A stretch of 64,000 bases of DNA from CAZWSX01 sp964636985 (GCA_964636985.1 CAZWSX010000005.1:247783-311782), one strand, 5' to 3'. Counted from the first letter of the stretch, positions 25,972 through 35,444 are shown. A program made the numbers and translations. The notes: generated from the sequence alone by a model not told the origin.

Positions 25972-26760
25972 ATGATTTTTAGAACCAATCCGCATCCCAT
26001 CACGGGCAGAGGCATGTCCGAGTCCCGCGAACTCGATGTTGCCGTGAGGCTATTTCGTAAGCAAGCACTGGTCACACCGGGCGACGTCGTGTCGACCTTC
26101 GTTCCCTACTTGATTCGTCATTGCCTGGATCGGCAGCGTTTCGCTGAGTTTGCGTGCGACGAAGGTTACTATCAAACGCGCTCCGCGGCACACCGGCAAC
26201 TCGACGCAGGCTGGATTCCACCTAGAAAACTGGCCCCCGCCCTGGAGGCGATGAACATCACACCTGACGAAGTCCAAACAAAAGTCCCCTTTCCTTGGAT
26301 CGACATCCAATTGATCGGCCGCGCCGTTCGTCGTGTGGCCGTGAGCGACCGAGGCCCACTTCTTGGAATGGCGCGGTCTCCCGCTCCCGACCCGACGATC
26401 GACATTGCACTCACTTTAGCCCCGCTCGATGACATCGCGCTGCTCGCCGATGTCCATCGTTCCCTGTCGGATGCGGCGACGGCTCGCCTCGAAGAGGCGG
26501 AGTCCACCGTTCGGGCAGTCGTGCGAAGGGCAAGACAAGCATGTTGCGGGTTCGTTCCCAGTTACGAGTTCGACACGACGACGATCCCGATCGATGTTTG
26601 GCGCGACCGCATTGTTACGGCGATCAATCGCTATCAACTCACTGTCTCGGCGGCGCTTCGGCTCTTGGGCGAAATAACGGCCAGCAAAAAGTTCGCAAAG
26701 GGCTGGCTCGGCCCCTGGTTCGTGCGAAGGCCCACGGGCCACTGCTCGTTCCTTAGATAG
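25972..26760 (+). CDS. Hypothetical protein with a possible HTH region
   Basis: A 262-residue protein. Residues about 20-100 (LFRKQALVTPGDVVSTFVPYL, QTRSAAHRQLDAGWIPPRKL) look helical and could include an HTH of the kind that reads 'step n, residue turn, contact helix', but this is a weak impression. The C-terminal half is helical with several Arg clusters. ATG 25972 has AGAGGAG seven bases upstream. Its neighbours are the NACHT gene on the left and a membrane protein on the opposite strand on the right; no role is assigned. Confidence 0.6.
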   Translation: MIFRTNPHPITGRGMSESRELDVAVRLFRKQALVTPGDVVSTFVPYLIRHCLDRQRFAEFACDEGYYQTRSAAHRQLDAGWIPPRKLAPALEAMNITPDEVQTKVPFPWIDIQLIGRAVRRVAVSDRGPLLGMARSPAPDPTIDIALTLAPLDDIALLADVHRSLSDAATARLEEAESTVRAVVRRARQACCGFVPSYEFDTTTIPIDVWRDRIVTAINRYQLTVSAALRLLGEITASKKFAKGWLGPWFVRRPTGHCSFLR

Positions 26761-26879
26761 AAACCGATTCAAGGCGAGGACCGCGTCGTCCCATGCTAGC
26801 GCTCCCTTTCGTTGCTTCCAGGCGGCAACGAAAAGGGAGCACGATGACCATGTTTGATCGCCGGAACGTGACTCATTTC

Positions 26880-27671
26880 TCAAATGGACCTCGGCTGCGT
26901 CGGTTTCCCAATTCGGCGCCAATGGGTCGACTGCGAGCAAATCTTCCTCAAGGTGCTGTGCGCGGCACGCCGGAGTCGCTCGATTCTGGTGGTTCGATAG
27001 AGATTCTCGATCGTCAGTTCAAATCGATTTCCGCTTCTCCCTTGCTCGCGGACCACAGCCAGAATCCACTGCTTCATGATTACGTTCATCACAACCGCCT
27101 CGTCAGCGGTTAATGCCGCCATCAAAGCCACTTGGCCACTCGTTCCGCTCTCAAGGAGGATGAGGACAGCAGTTTGGCGTTCGATTGGCAGAACACCTTC
27201 GGTAGAGATAAGGTCGATCCATTCTCGAACGGTTTGTCCTTTGACGACCTTGTCCCGCCATTCATCTCTGGCCCGATCCTCCAAGGCCCTCCACCGGAGA
27301 AAGGCCGATAGCGATCCGAAGGCGAGCACGAGTGACCAGGCAATCGACGGCCACACGCACCAGTTAGCGTCCGCGATGACCGCAACCGCGACAGGTGAAA
27401 ACAGCACCAGCCCCCAGCCCAGTGCAAAGAGCGAAACCCGTATCAGCATGTATGCGACACGGAGGACGTAGATGCTAAGGCGTGTAGCCGCCTGGCCGGT
27501 TTCACAAACGAACGAGAAGACAACGCCGACAGTTTCGCATAGACGTTGCCGAATCCATTCTGGAACAACCACAACCAATAAATGGAGACAACCCACAATG
27601 GTCCTTTGAAGGGCTACCTCCGACCAACCCAGCCATTGCAGTACCACGTCGTTCCCCGTTTCGCGTTTCAC
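26880..27671 (-). CDS. Hypothetical membrane protein
   Basis: A 263-residue protein with two clear hydrophobic zones: a helical region around residues 25-60 (TIVGCLHLLVVVVPEWI) and two transmembrane segments near 70-125 (YMLIRVSLFALGWGLVLFS and WPSIAWSLVLAFGSLSAFL). The soluble C-terminal half begins RWRALEDRARDEWRDKVV and is probably cytoplasmic. The GTG start overlaps the stop of the preceding short frame by four bases (GTGA), which supports coupled translation of that frame. The family is not recognised. Confidence 0.65.
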   Translation of the reverse strand: MKRETGNDVVLQWLGWSEVALQRTIVGCLHLLVVVVPEWIRQRLCETVGVVFSFVCETGQAATRLSIYVLRVAYMLIRVSLFALGWGLVLFSPVAVAVIADANWCVWPSIAWSLVLAFGSLSAFLRWRALEDRARDEWRDKVVKGQTVREWIDLISTEGVLPIERQTAVLILLESGTSGQVALMAALTADEAVVMNVIMKQWILAVVREQGRSGNRFELTIENLYRTTRIERLRRAAHSTLRKICSQSTHWRRIGKPTQPRSI

Positions 27672-27877
27672 TGGCGCGCTCCCTTAAATGCCGTGAACAA
27701 AATCAGCTCGTCGCCTTCGTCGAAAGACGGCGACGACGGCCGCATTAAGTGACGTAGCTCTTGATACACGACAAAGAGAAGACACTTCTTCAACTGCGCA
27801 CGCGCTGACCTGACCGAGTTCGTCGAATGAACTTCGTCGGCTCGCGTGCGCAAGGCGCATGGGCTCACCTTCGGCAA
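27668..27877 (-). CDS. Possible short gene coupled to the membrane protein
   Basis: A frame of up to 69 residues ending DELILFTAFKGARQ, whose TGA overlaps the GTG of the membrane protein gene, with AAGGGAGCG as Shine-Dalgarno for the latter. The 5' start (TTG 27877 or GTG 27868) has no good support. The overlap is the only real evidence for it. Confidence 0.3.
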   Translation of the reverse strand: MPKVSPCALRTRADEVHSTNSVRSARAQLKKCLLFVVYQELRHLMRPSSPSFDEGDELILFTAFKGARQ

Positions 27878-27961
27878 TGCTAAGTTGACGGCAGACGGTC
27901 AACGGTCCGCTGCGACGACACGCGGTGGCGCTGACAGTCACCTTCACAGGAGGCTGTTTCT

Positions 27962-28204
27962 ATGTCCGGAAGTAAGAAAACGTGCTACGCCACGTGTCCC
28001 AAGTGCGGCGATACGGTCGCCACCACCTTCGACCCGCACCATGCCATGCATGGCGCACACCTGCTGACGCACGGAAGGCATTTGCCTGGGCTACTCGGCA
28101 TGGCGACGGCTGCGATCGGCGCTGGCATGACCGCCTTCACCGCGACGAAGAGCTGCCGCTACCATTGCGACTGCGGCCATTCTTTCTTCGCGATCGGCGA
28201 GTAG
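27962..28204 (+). CDS. Small zinc-ribbon-like protein
   Basis: An 80-residue protein with two Cys pairs: YATCPKCGD near the N-terminus and YHCDCGHSF near the C-terminus, bracketing a Gly/Ala/Leu-rich hydrophobic stretch (HLPGLLGMATAAIGAGMTAF). The Cys pairs could bind one zinc ion, while the hydrophobic middle could be membrane-associated. AGGAGG lies nine bases before the ATG. A terminator-like hairpin starts 12 bases after the stop, so it is probably a single-gene unit. Confidence 0.7.
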   Translation: MSGSKKTCYATCPKCGDTVATTFDPHHAMHGAHLLTHGRHLPGLLGMATAAIGAGMTAFTATKSCRYHCDCGHSFFAIGE

Positions 28205-28215
28205 CGGCCATCACG

Positions 28216-28242
28216 CCCGCTCCGCCCAGTTGGCGGGGCGGG
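28216..28242 (+). terminator. GC-rich hairpin terminator
   Basis: CCCGCTCCGCC and GGCGGGGCGGG pair with one mismatch around CAGTT and are followed by TTCTCTT. It terminates the zinc-ribbon-like gene. Confidence 0.7.
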
Positions 28243-28553
28243 TTCTCTTATCGGTTAACAGGGGCCGATCGACGTTGTAGTCTGCGCCAGAACAGTGGCC
28301 TCCTTCGAGGCGGGCTAGAACGGCGCACTGACTCGCGACGATCTCTGTGTCTTTACGCCGACTCTTTGCGTCCTCACATGAGGTGACGTGGAAAACTCTT
28401 TCAACGATTAGTTGTTAGCCCTAACCTTTGACGGATTGCCCTTGCGGGCAACGTTAGCACTTATAATGAGGCTCGTCGGCCGCCGAATTCATCATTGATC
28501 GGTGACATTGATCGTCCTCTCTCTCACTACTTACTACACATTGGAGAGTGTCT
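28243..28553. other. Noncoding gap with small palindromes
   Basis: About 310 bases without a convincing gene. It holds the palindromes GTTAG-CC-CTAAC and TTGCCC-TTG-CGGGCAA near 28415-28450, possible operators or a terminator, and the promoter region of the basic protein at 28554. Confidence 0.4.
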
Positions 28554-28886
28554 ATGGCCCGCAAGAACGCCGGCGGCGTCAATCGTTCGCAGCTGATCCG
28601 CGATTACAAAAAAGCTGATGCCGAAATCGGCCCCAAGGCTATTTCCGAAGTAATGCTGGCCGATCATGGGATCAAGGTCTCGCCACAATATGTCAGCACG
28701 GTATTAGCAACCGCCAAGAAAAGAAGTGGCAAAGTGGGACCGGGACGCCGGCCAGGTAGAGCCGCCGGACGAGCCGGTTCTCTCGACCACAAGAAACTGG
28801 TAAAGGCCAAAGAATTGATGGCGCTGATGGGAGGCGCCGCCGAGGCGAAGGCGGCAATCGCTTTGATAGAGCGATTGCTTAAATAG
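28554..28886 (+). CDS. Small basic hypothetical protein, likely DNA-binding
   Basis: A 110-residue protein. The N-terminal half (SQLIRDYKKADAEIGPKAISEVMLADHGIKVSPQYVSTVL) reads as a helical domain with an HTH-like turn. It continues into a basic linker (KKRSGKVGPGRRPGRAAGRAG) reminiscent of AT-hook or histone-H1-like tails, and ends in an Ala-rich helix. GGAG is seven bases before ATG 28554. It may be a nucleoid-type or regulatory protein; this is inferred from composition only. Confidence 0.65.
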   Translation: MARKNAGGVNRSQLIRDYKKADAEIGPKAISEVMLADHGIKVSPQYVSTVLATAKKRSGKVGPGRRPGRAAGRAGSLDHKKLVKAKELMALMGGAAEAKAAIALIERLLK

Positions 28887-29330
28887 TTAAGAGTCGCTTG
28901 CCATGCCCGGCGGTCGGCCTGGGGCCTGCTCTTTAGAAACCAGCAACGATGTGACCACTGGGTCCTGTGCGTCGGTCTGAAACGCCATGACCCGATCTGC
29001 CTCGACAATTTCGGCCGCCCGATGGACGCAAACCATCTGGAAGAGTTTTCCCAAGCGTTCTCCGGCAACAACGACCTTCACGCCCGAAAAATCGACCGTG
29101 AAACCCTTTTCTGGATCTGGGGAGCGAATCTCCGTTAGCGAGATGTAGGAAAATGCGATCACTTCGCGGCTTGCCTTGCGAAACACGAGCATCAACTGCG
29201 GCCGGCTGCCGATTCGACCACTAGCGAGTGCTTCGTATTCGACAGCTTCGCTACCTTCGGCTGAATCGACTGATGCCGATCTAGCTCCGTTCTGGAGAAT
29301 CGAGTTCAGGCTGGAGACGTTATTTCGCAT
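28887..29330 (-). CDS. Hypothetical protein coupled to the relaxase
   Basis: A 147-residue protein, predicted alpha/beta, with no recognised motif. Its ATG overlaps the end of the relaxase gene by 11 bases and is preceded by AAGGAAATG, so it is translated in the same operon. Genes in this position in conjugative elements are often transfer accessory proteins; that is only positional. It ends at the base after the stop of the convergent basic-protein gene. Confidence 0.65.
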   Translation of the reverse strand: MRNNVSSLNSILQNGARSASVDSAEGSEAVEYEALASGRIGSRPQLMLVFRKASREVIAFSYISLTEIRSPDPEKGFTVDFSGVKVVVAGERLGKLFQMVCVHRAAEIVEADRVMAFQTDAQDPVVTSLLVSKEQAPGRPPGMASDS

Positions 29331-31974
29331 AGGTCATTTCCTTTACACGCGTTTTCTCTGGTCCGATGCTGGCAGCCAATGTCTTGGCGCGGGCTGTGAT
29401 CCGGCGGACCTGCTCCTTGATCCGGCGGCGCTGCCCGACGAACTCAAACGCGGTTAGCTTATCGGCCGATTGCATGACCGCCTGCCGCAGCGCCGCCTTA
29501 GAATCCGTATAAATTCGACCTTCCTTCTTTCCCCGGCTAACCGACACATACCATTGCTGACGACTTGCCGCGCCGAAGCTCTCCGAACTCTCGGCGACAA
29601 AGACGCGTTGCACGCTGCGACCTTGGCTACCGATACTTGTCTGAACATATCCATGCGACACGTGGCCAAAGTCGTGCTTGACTCGCCAGCCATTGTCAAG
29701 CAGGAGATCGCCGTTGGTTTCAAATCCGGTCACGCGGGCGATCATGCCGTTGTTGATGCGGTGCTTGCGGTCGGAACTCGTTCCTCCAGCCGTGAACCTG
29801 ATCTGTTCGCCGATCGCGATATCAAGCGTCGCTTGACGGTACACCGAAAAGCGCGCGGAGGCTTTCAGCAGTGAATTGGGAAGAGTTTCGCCGACGACAA
29901 TCCTTTCCCCTTTTTGATGACCGGGCGCGTTTTGGTGAAACACGATCACCATGCCCGGTTCATAGGCCGCTGTGTCGGCCTTGTCCGCTTCGGTCATGTG
30001 AAGTGGAATCAAGCGGCTAACGGTCCGGAACTCTTCTTGGAGGACGTCCCTTTCTCGGAGTTTGCTCCGAATGGCTTCCGTGAGATGCTCGGCTTCGCGG
30101 TGGGTCGGTGCAATGACAAGAGCCAGGTCTTTTTCGTTGCCGGGCTGCGCCAAGGCATGCACGAAGTCGCGGGCAATTTCGGCATCCCGTTTTGCTTCGT
30201 CGGGTATCTCCTTAATCCACTTGAGGGCATCGAGCCGGTCGAAGCCTTCTTCCAGATCCCCGTCCGCCAATGCGGCGACAGCCTTTTTGTAGTCCCCGGA
30301 CTGCCGTTGGATGGTGTGAACCTGCGCGGGGCGCAATCCCGCGTAGGTTTCCAACAGTCGGAGGATTCCGCCGCGATGGACGCTGCCGTGTTGGCGGTAG
30401 TCACCGGATAGAATCACGCGGGCGCCTTTCTCGCCCGCCAGATCGAAGACTTGTCGAAGTTGCTTGGTGGATAACAGCGATGCTTCGTCGATCCAAATCA
30501 CCTGCCCGGCCACTTGATCTTGCAGCTTCTTGTTGACCAGCAATTCGGCGACGGTGGTCGCGTTCTTAAAACCTTCGTCGCGGAGAACTTTGCGGCTGGC
30601 TTCGGCGCTGGGGGCAAAGGGGAACACTTGGTGGCCACCCGATTCCATGGCCGCTACAGCCTCCTGCATGAGGGTCGTTTTTCCGGTACCGGACCCGCCG
30701 CGAAGGATCTGGACGCGGTCTCCGCTTCCCACCAGTTGGGCAATGGCCTCTTTTTGTTCGTCGGAGAACCATTCGCGAGTACATTTCCAATGGGGTTGCA
30801 ACGGTTTCTGCGTACCGCGCCCTGCCCTCGCGAATTCCAGGACCGCTTGCTCCTCTTTAAGCACTCCCTTGGTGGTGACCATTTTACGGCCCAATAAGTC
30901 GCGATTGAGGACGCCGTGTGGCTCAAGCTGAAGCTCGACATCGTTGATCGTCACATCTCCCAAGCCCCGACGCAGCGCCGTGGCGAGCAAGTTTCGCTCA
31001 GGAACCACAGCTTCTCTTTCAAAACAATGCTCGACCGCATGGGACATCGCCTGAACCGGCGTTGTTTCGATCGTTGGACCATTTGGGGTTGGAATCGGGC
31101 AAACGCTGAGGCTCGCGACTTCATCCGCAGTGATCCGCGATCGCCAATCCTCCTGCAACTCGGGCCAAGTCGTCGTCTTGGCCTTGGCCTCGCGCGACTT
31201 GGCTCCCAAGTCCCCCTTGGCGTCGGGGTCTTGGACCCCTTTTTCATAGGCCAATTTTTCGATCTGATCGGTCCGCCGCTGGAATTTGCTGCGGATTGAA
31301 TTGGGAACACTTGTGACGTCCCAGAATTTCCCCTTGCGCTCAATCCCGTAGCCGAGGCTTTTCGCGTGCTTGGAAAGTTTCGAGTGAAACAGCGCCTCAT
31401 AGTATCCGGCGTCCCGCTTCTGGTCGCGGAACTGCGCCGCTTTCCAACGCTGCTCGACGGGATCGAACGTGGCGTTGAACGTGAACGCGTGGATGTGAAG
31501 GTTGGGATCTGGGACACCGTTGACTGGCCGCGCCGTGGTGTGGAGATACGAAGCGACCACCAAGTTACCCGTCTCGCGTTCCTCTTGCCTGCCGAGCTTG
31601 CGGACGCGGGTCTTGGTGTCCTTCTCGACTTCTTCCATCGTTTCGGCGGCGGCCTTGCGGACGGCGCTGAGAATGCGGTCGTCGCCGCCCAAGGCATAGG
31701 CAATCGAAAGTCCCTTGGGGACATTGAAATTGAAATCGTACCCCACCGTGCGATCGCTCTTGTTGCGCGGCGTCAACTGCTTGCCGGTGCGCGGATCGAG
31801 ATTGTCACATAGCGCGTCGAAGTCTTTCTTTTCGACAACACCGGTAAGACCTAGCAGTTCTGCGCCTTTGCCGTGCCAGAGCCCGGCCAGTTCCTGGCCT
31901 TCGCTCAGGTAATCGCTGTGGCTGTAGTAATTCTTGGCACCGGCGGACGATTGGTTTTGGATGATGCGTAACAT
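29320..31974 (-). CDS. MobF-family conjugative relaxase-helicase (TrwC/TraI type)
   Basis: An 884-residue protein that nicks oriT and unwinds the transferred strand. The relaxase domain opens with MLRIIQNQSSAGAKNYYS, where the catalytic tyrosines (YY, and Y of SDYL) lie. The metal site is the His triad in SYLHTTARPV and NLHIHAFTFNATFD. A RecD-like helicase follows: Walker A LRGGSGTGKTTLMQEA, then VIWIDEASLL and VILSGDYRQHG. Length is close to TrwC. ATG 31974 matches family starts; another ATG is at 31983. Both lie in a perfect inverted repeat. It partners the VirD4-like coupling protein at 16.7 kb. Confidence 0.92.
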   Translation of the reverse strand: MLRIIQNQSSAGAKNYYSHSDYLSEGQELAGLWHGKGAELLGLTGVVEKKDFDALCDNLDPRTGKQLTPRNKSDRTVGYDFNFNVPKGLSIAYALGGDDRILSAVRKAAAETMEEVEKDTKTRVRKLGRQEERETGNLVVASYLHTTARPVNGVPDPNLHIHAFTFNATFDPVEQRWKAAQFRDQKRDAGYYEALFHSKLSKHAKSLGYGIERKGKFWDVTSVPNSIRSKFQRRTDQIEKLAYEKGVQDPDAKGDLGAKSREAKAKTTTWPELQEDWRSRITADEVASLSVCPIPTPNGPTIETTPVQAMSHAVEHCFEREAVVPERNLLATALRRGLGDVTINDVELQLEPHGVLNRDLLGRKMVTTKGVLKEEQAVLEFARAGRGTQKPLQPHWKCTREWFSDEQKEAIAQLVGSGDRVQILRGGSGTGKTTLMQEAVAAMESGGHQVFPFAPSAEASRKVLRDEGFKNATTVAELLVNKKLQDQVAGQVIWIDEASLLSTKQLRQVFDLAGEKGARVILSGDYRQHGSVHRGGILRLLETYAGLRPAQVHTIQRQSGDYKKAVAALADGDLEEGFDRLDALKWIKEIPDEAKRDAEIARDFVHALAQPGNEKDLALVIAPTHREAEHLTEAIRSKLRERDVLQEEFRTVSRLIPLHMTEADKADTAAYEPGMVIVFHQNAPGHQKGERIVVGETLPNSLLKASARFSVYRQATLDIAIGEQIRFTAGGTSSDRKHRINNGMIARVTGFETNGDLLLDNGWRVKHDFGHVSHGYVQTSIGSQGRSVQRVFVAESSESFGAASRQQWYVSVSRGKKEGRIYTDSKAALRQAVMQSADKLTAFEFVGQRRRIKEQVRRITARAKTLAASIGPEKTRVKEMTYAK

Positions 31975-31996
31975 GCCGTGCATTGTTACGCATCAT
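31961..31996. repeat. Perfect 13-bp inverted repeat over the relaxase start
   Basis: ATGATGCGTAACA (31961-31973) and TGTTACGCATCAT (31984-31996) pair exactly around a 10-base loop that itself contains TGC-CGT-GCA. The relaxase initiation codons lie in the loop and stem. It may be an operator, an mRNA hairpin over the start, or the inverted repeat of oriT. Confidence 0.75.
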
Positions 31997-32251
31997 TCGT
32001 TGCAGATTCCTTAATGGCGCACGGCCGGAATGAGATCTGATTGCTTCGCAACGCTCCGAATCTCGCACGAATTCACACAGGGCAGCGGCATGCCGAGGCT
32101 AGCACTGCTACAGCCATTGATCGTCAGCGGGGGGAAATGCAAAGGCTGAGAAGCCAGCGAAGAATTGCCGGGAGGTCCAAGCGTGGTCGGAGATCGATCT
32201 TGATACGGTCGATACTGAGTTGTGGTCGTACCGCAATCTAGGACTCTTGCC

Positions 32252-33436
32252 ATGATCCGCCTCATCTTCGAACGGCTTCACTACCGGGCTTTCGCGATTG
32301 TCCTCTTCATCGCGTTCTCCTCATCCCGTTGCACGTACCACCAACTCCGCAAAAATACGGTCGGTCAGGCCGTGACGATCAACGAATTGCACCAGCAGCA
32401 AGTGCTGGACAATCTGGCGATGTTTTCCACAAATCCCGATTCACTGCCGTTCTTCGCTCTTCCCACGCAAGGCACGTCGGAAATCAACGATCGCGGCAAC
32501 TTCTCGCCAGTTTTCACGTGGTCGCGTTTTGCTACGGCCCCCTTTGTTGGCGACGTCCTACTCAACACGGCGCAAACGACTTTAACCGCCGAACGCGCCG
32601 CGAAACAAAACTGGACGCTGAATCCGATCAACGATCCCCGAAAACTTGAACTGATGCGATGCGCCTACCAGCATGCCGTGTCGGGATGCGTTGACCAAGG
32701 AATGCCAGGAGGTTGCCCCGATTGCCAACAGCGTTTCAACCGCTTCTACACCGGTGACAAGGACACGGCCCCCAGCACGCTTAATATCACGACCACGTGC
32801 CTGGCCTGCTCTTGCGATTGGTTCTGCGTGGGTCGCAAGTGCGATGTGCCCCGCTGCTGCGACTCTTTCGTGGGAAAATACTGCGACACCTATGTTTGGG
32901 TGCCGCCGGAAGGCCGGGACCAGCTCAGCAAGTTGACGTTGGTCATCTTAGATTTTGCTCTCAACGATCCCAAGAAGCCCAATACCAAGGAGGTCGTCCA
33001 TTACCTGGATGGGGAAGGTCGATTCTCCGACATGCACCACGCCGCAACTCGTGTTACGGCAACCGTGGCAATTACAGACACGAATCAATCCGTCCTTGCT
33101 GCACCCTACGCCTCCAAAATCAACGCCATTCTACAGAAACACGGCATCCCTTCGGCAGATCTTGATCGCCGCCCACTAAACGAAATCGTAGCCCAAATTG
33201 CCGCGGCAAATCCTAACGACGCGGTTGCCCTGGTTGAGCTCCTGCATCGTGCCGGTTACTTGCCAGAGGAGTCGGTCAAGAGCTTCAAGGCGAACGGTAC
33301 AAGTCTCGACGGCGGTTCGGAAATCGAGGCCAACCGCATCCAATTGACACCGACACCGGTCGACGAAGGTCCATCTCGACCGAGCGGTACGCCACCGCTT
33401 CTGCAACTGAATCAGTTGCTGGAGACGGTTCGGTAA
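32252..33436 (+). CDS. Putative secreted or lipid-anchored protein with a Cys-rich region
   Basis: A 394-residue protein. The N-terminus has a basic start and a hydrophobic helix (FAIVLFIAFSSSRC) ending in a Cys; the sequence before this Cys is not an ideal lipobox, so lipidation is uncertain. A Cys cluster occurs in the middle (CLACSCDWFCVGRKC, then RCCDSFVGKYC), suggesting disulfides or metal binding outside the cytoplasm. The C-terminal part is Pro/Thr-rich. It is divergent from the relaxase across a ~255-base intergenic region. It may be a surface protein for transfer, but no family is recognised. Confidence 0.65.
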   Translation: MIRLIFERLHYRAFAIVLFIAFSSSRCTYHQLRKNTVGQAVTINELHQQQVLDNLAMFSTNPDSLPFFALPTQGTSEINDRGNFSPVFTWSRFATAPFVGDVLLNTAQTTLTAERAAKQNWTLNPINDPRKLELMRCAYQHAVSGCVDQGMPGGCPDCQQRFNRFYTGDKDTAPSTLNITTTCLACSCDWFCVGRKCDVPRCCDSFVGKYCDTYVWVPPEGRDQLSKLTLVILDFALNDPKKPNTKEVVHYLDGEGRFSDMHHAATRVTATVAITDTNQSVLAAPYASKINAILQKHGIPSADLDRRPLNEIVAQIAAANPNDAVALVELLHRAGYLPEESVKSFKANGTSLDGGSEIEANRIQLTPTPVDEGPSRPSGTPPLLQLNQLLETVR

Positions 33437-33476
33437 TTTCGACTTCTGGCCGGCAACTAACGGGTGCAGAATGGGC

Positions 33477-34529
33477 CTAGGGTCCAACCTGCTCCCTCAG
33501 CCGATCGAGGTAGTGTTCCATCGAATGGTCTTCGATACGCGGATTGGCGGCCGTAATTCCCGCGGCGCGGCCGCGCCGTCCAACGCGCACGCCTTTGAGT
33601 TCCGTTCGATGGTCTTCGACCGTACCGCTATCATCTTCCTCCCCCTGGCTTGTTGTGTTTGCCTCGCCGGTTCGCGACTCGGGATCAGGGTTTCGCCGGT
33701 AGCCGCCATCCAAGAAGTGAATTTCGTCCGCAAAATGGCGGTAGTTTGGCGGCACCCGGGGCACAATATCTTGGCCGTGGACAAAGCGAAGGGTCTGGCT
33801 TTCAAGTACAGGCCGTAGATTTTTCCGGAGCTTTGGCCCAAGCAGACGCGGCTGTCCGAACGTGATGATGCCAGCCAAGGATCGCTGTTCAACAAGAGCC
33901 TGGTCATGTCCGCACGACATTGCCAGTGCGCCACCGAGGCTATGGCCGGTGATCCAGACACGGTCATTCGGCGTCTTCGCCAGTTCACCGTCGATATCGG
34001 CCTTGAAGGTCTGGTACGCCCTTTGGAAGCCATGGTGCATTGCGCCGCCACGTACCAGCTCCCGACGGATCTGGCCGTTGGCGAACCAGTCGGCCAAATC
34101 GTCCGTCGTTCCTTGAAAGGCGATCACGATAACGCCAGGCCGTCGGCATATCCACGCAACCAGATTGTCGTGGACGATAGCGCGGCCGGAGGCAAAGCCC
34201 AGTTCCCGCGCCTTGGTGTCGGCGGTTTCGGGAGGGTCGTAGACATGCAAACTTAGCTCGGCGAGCACCAGTCCAGCGAGGAAACCATCGTCGTCTTGTT
34301 CGGCAACAAGGGGCTTCTCCAGTCGCTTTAGGGAGCGAGACATTGGATCGAGCTTTTGGTCATTGCCGTTTGCATCGGGACGAACCATCACCTCTCCTTG
34401 CGTCAAATACCAAGCACCAACGAGACCAATGCCGATTAAGAAAAGGATCGCCACGCATCCGCAAGAACAAACGCAGCCGAGGCCCCATTTGGGGGCTGTT
34501 TGTTCGGTTGATTCCGCTTCGACCGTCAT
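33477..34529 (-). CDS. Class 3 lipase (alpha/beta hydrolase), membrane-anchored
   Basis: A 350-residue hydrolase. A transmembrane helix near the N-terminus (GCVAILFLIGIGLVGAWYL) anchors it. The lipase core has the oxyanion-strand VIVIAFQGTTDDLADW, the nucleophile elbow ITGHSLGGALA, the Asp of FVHGQDIVPRVPP and a C-terminal His in HSMEHYL, so the catalytic triad is complete. The ATG at 34529 follows AGGAGGAG and is preferred over an in-frame codon nine residues earlier. The substrate is probably an ester lipid. It is convergent with the Cys-rich protein gene. Confidence 0.87.
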   Translation of the reverse strand: MTVEAESTEQTAPKWGLGCVCSCGCVAILFLIGIGLVGAWYLTQGEVMVRPDANGNDQKLDPMSRSLKRLEKPLVAEQDDDGFLAGLVLAELSLHVYDPPETADTKARELGFASGRAIVHDNLVAWICRRPGVIVIAFQGTTDDLADWFANGQIRRELVRGGAMHHGFQRAYQTFKADIDGELAKTPNDRVWITGHSLGGALAMSCGHDQALVEQRSLAGIITFGQPRLLGPKLRKNLRPVLESQTLRFVHGQDIVPRVPPNYRHFADEIHFLDGGYRRNPDPESRTGEANTTSQGEEDDSGTVEDHRTELKGVRVGRRGRAAGITAANPRIEDHSMEHYLDRLREQVGP

Positions 34530-34630
34530 TCGCTCCTCCTCTTCAATTCGCTGCACTCCTCATTGAAGTGGATGTGAAGGATTTTGAAAAGTCGCAACGA
34601 AATTCGCCGGGACGCGCGTTAGCCTCCTCG

Positions 34631-35173
34631 TTACCGATCTCGGCTGCGTTTTGCACCGGTCTCGGCTAGTAACTGGTCTACAAGTGCGTTGTAGGTACGT
34701 TTGCCGTCGATCAAGGCGGCGGCTTCACCACGCTCCCCGTACTGTCTGGTATAGACGTCTTCTTCCTGGCGATAGGTCCAACCCTCGGACGTGAGTTGGT
34801 TGTGGATTTCGTCCGACGGCGGATTGTTGAACGCAAGTTGCACCTGTTTAAAGCGATCATATTTGAGGAACCGCAGGCCGACTTGGTTGTTGTGGGCCAG
34901 GGAGAACGGCACGTTCGGATCGGGATAAGACGGGCGACGATCGAGCACTTCGTCGGACAAACCGCTGCGCCACGTTCCCGCTGCGCCGTCTTGTCGTTCC
35001 GCTTGGTCGCCATGCGAAACGTCTCTCGCTGGCGGCGCGTCGATCGATACCGTGGACGCCGGTTCTCCAACCGGCGCGGCCGGAGCGAGTTTCTCGACGG
35101 GCGCCGTCGGAACGTCGGAATCGACGGGTGTTTCCGCTTGAGAGGCGGGTTCTTTCTTTTTGCGTTTGGCCAT
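34631..35173 (-). CDS. Hypothetical protein with disordered N-terminal half
   Basis: A 180-residue protein. Residues 1-85 are rich in Lys, Pro, Ala and Glu (MAKRKKKEPASQAETPVD) and probably unstructured. The C-terminal half is compact (VPFSLAHNNQVGLRFLKYDR, GWTYRQEEDVYTRQYGERG) and could form a small alpha/beta fold. ATG 35173 follows CGAGGAG; the frame is open a further 113 codons upstream without support. It lies 101 bases before the lipase gene on the same strand. The family is unknown. Confidence 0.6.
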   Translation of the reverse strand: MAKRKKKEPASQAETPVDSDVPTAPVEKLAPAAPVGEPASTVSIDAPPARDVSHGDQAERQDGAAGTWRSGLSDEVLDRRPSYPDPNVPFSLAHNNQVGLRFLKYDRFKQVQLAFNNPPSDEIHNQLTSEGWTYRQEEDVYTRQYGERGEAAALIDGKRTYNALVDQLLAETGAKRSRDR

Positions 35174-35444
35174 AACTCCTCGTTGCTTGTGGTTGAACAG
35201 GGCGACACTTAGCGCTCCGTCTGTTCTATGGCAAGCACGAAGTGGGGAAAGCGTTTCGCGCACGCCCGGCCGAAGAAGCCAGAAGGCAATGAAGGGCGCC
35301 ACGATCGAGGCCCATTGGGCCACTGAGGCCCAAGGTAAGGCTTGACGGACGGCCCAAGCGTTAATACATATCAGCCGTTTTTCAATGACCTGATCGCACC
35401 TCGTTGAGTGCGATTCGGTCGATAGGAAGGATCGGTGGCGCTCC

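Noticed and set aside
26793..27113. Plus-strand 106-codon frame
   Set aside because: It lies antisense to most of the membrane-protein gene and has no ribosome site or family likeness; it is a shadow frame.
33727..33736. CGTCCGCA match to the tRNA end
   Set aside because: An eight-base match inside the lipase gene is expected by chance and lacks any flanking likeness.
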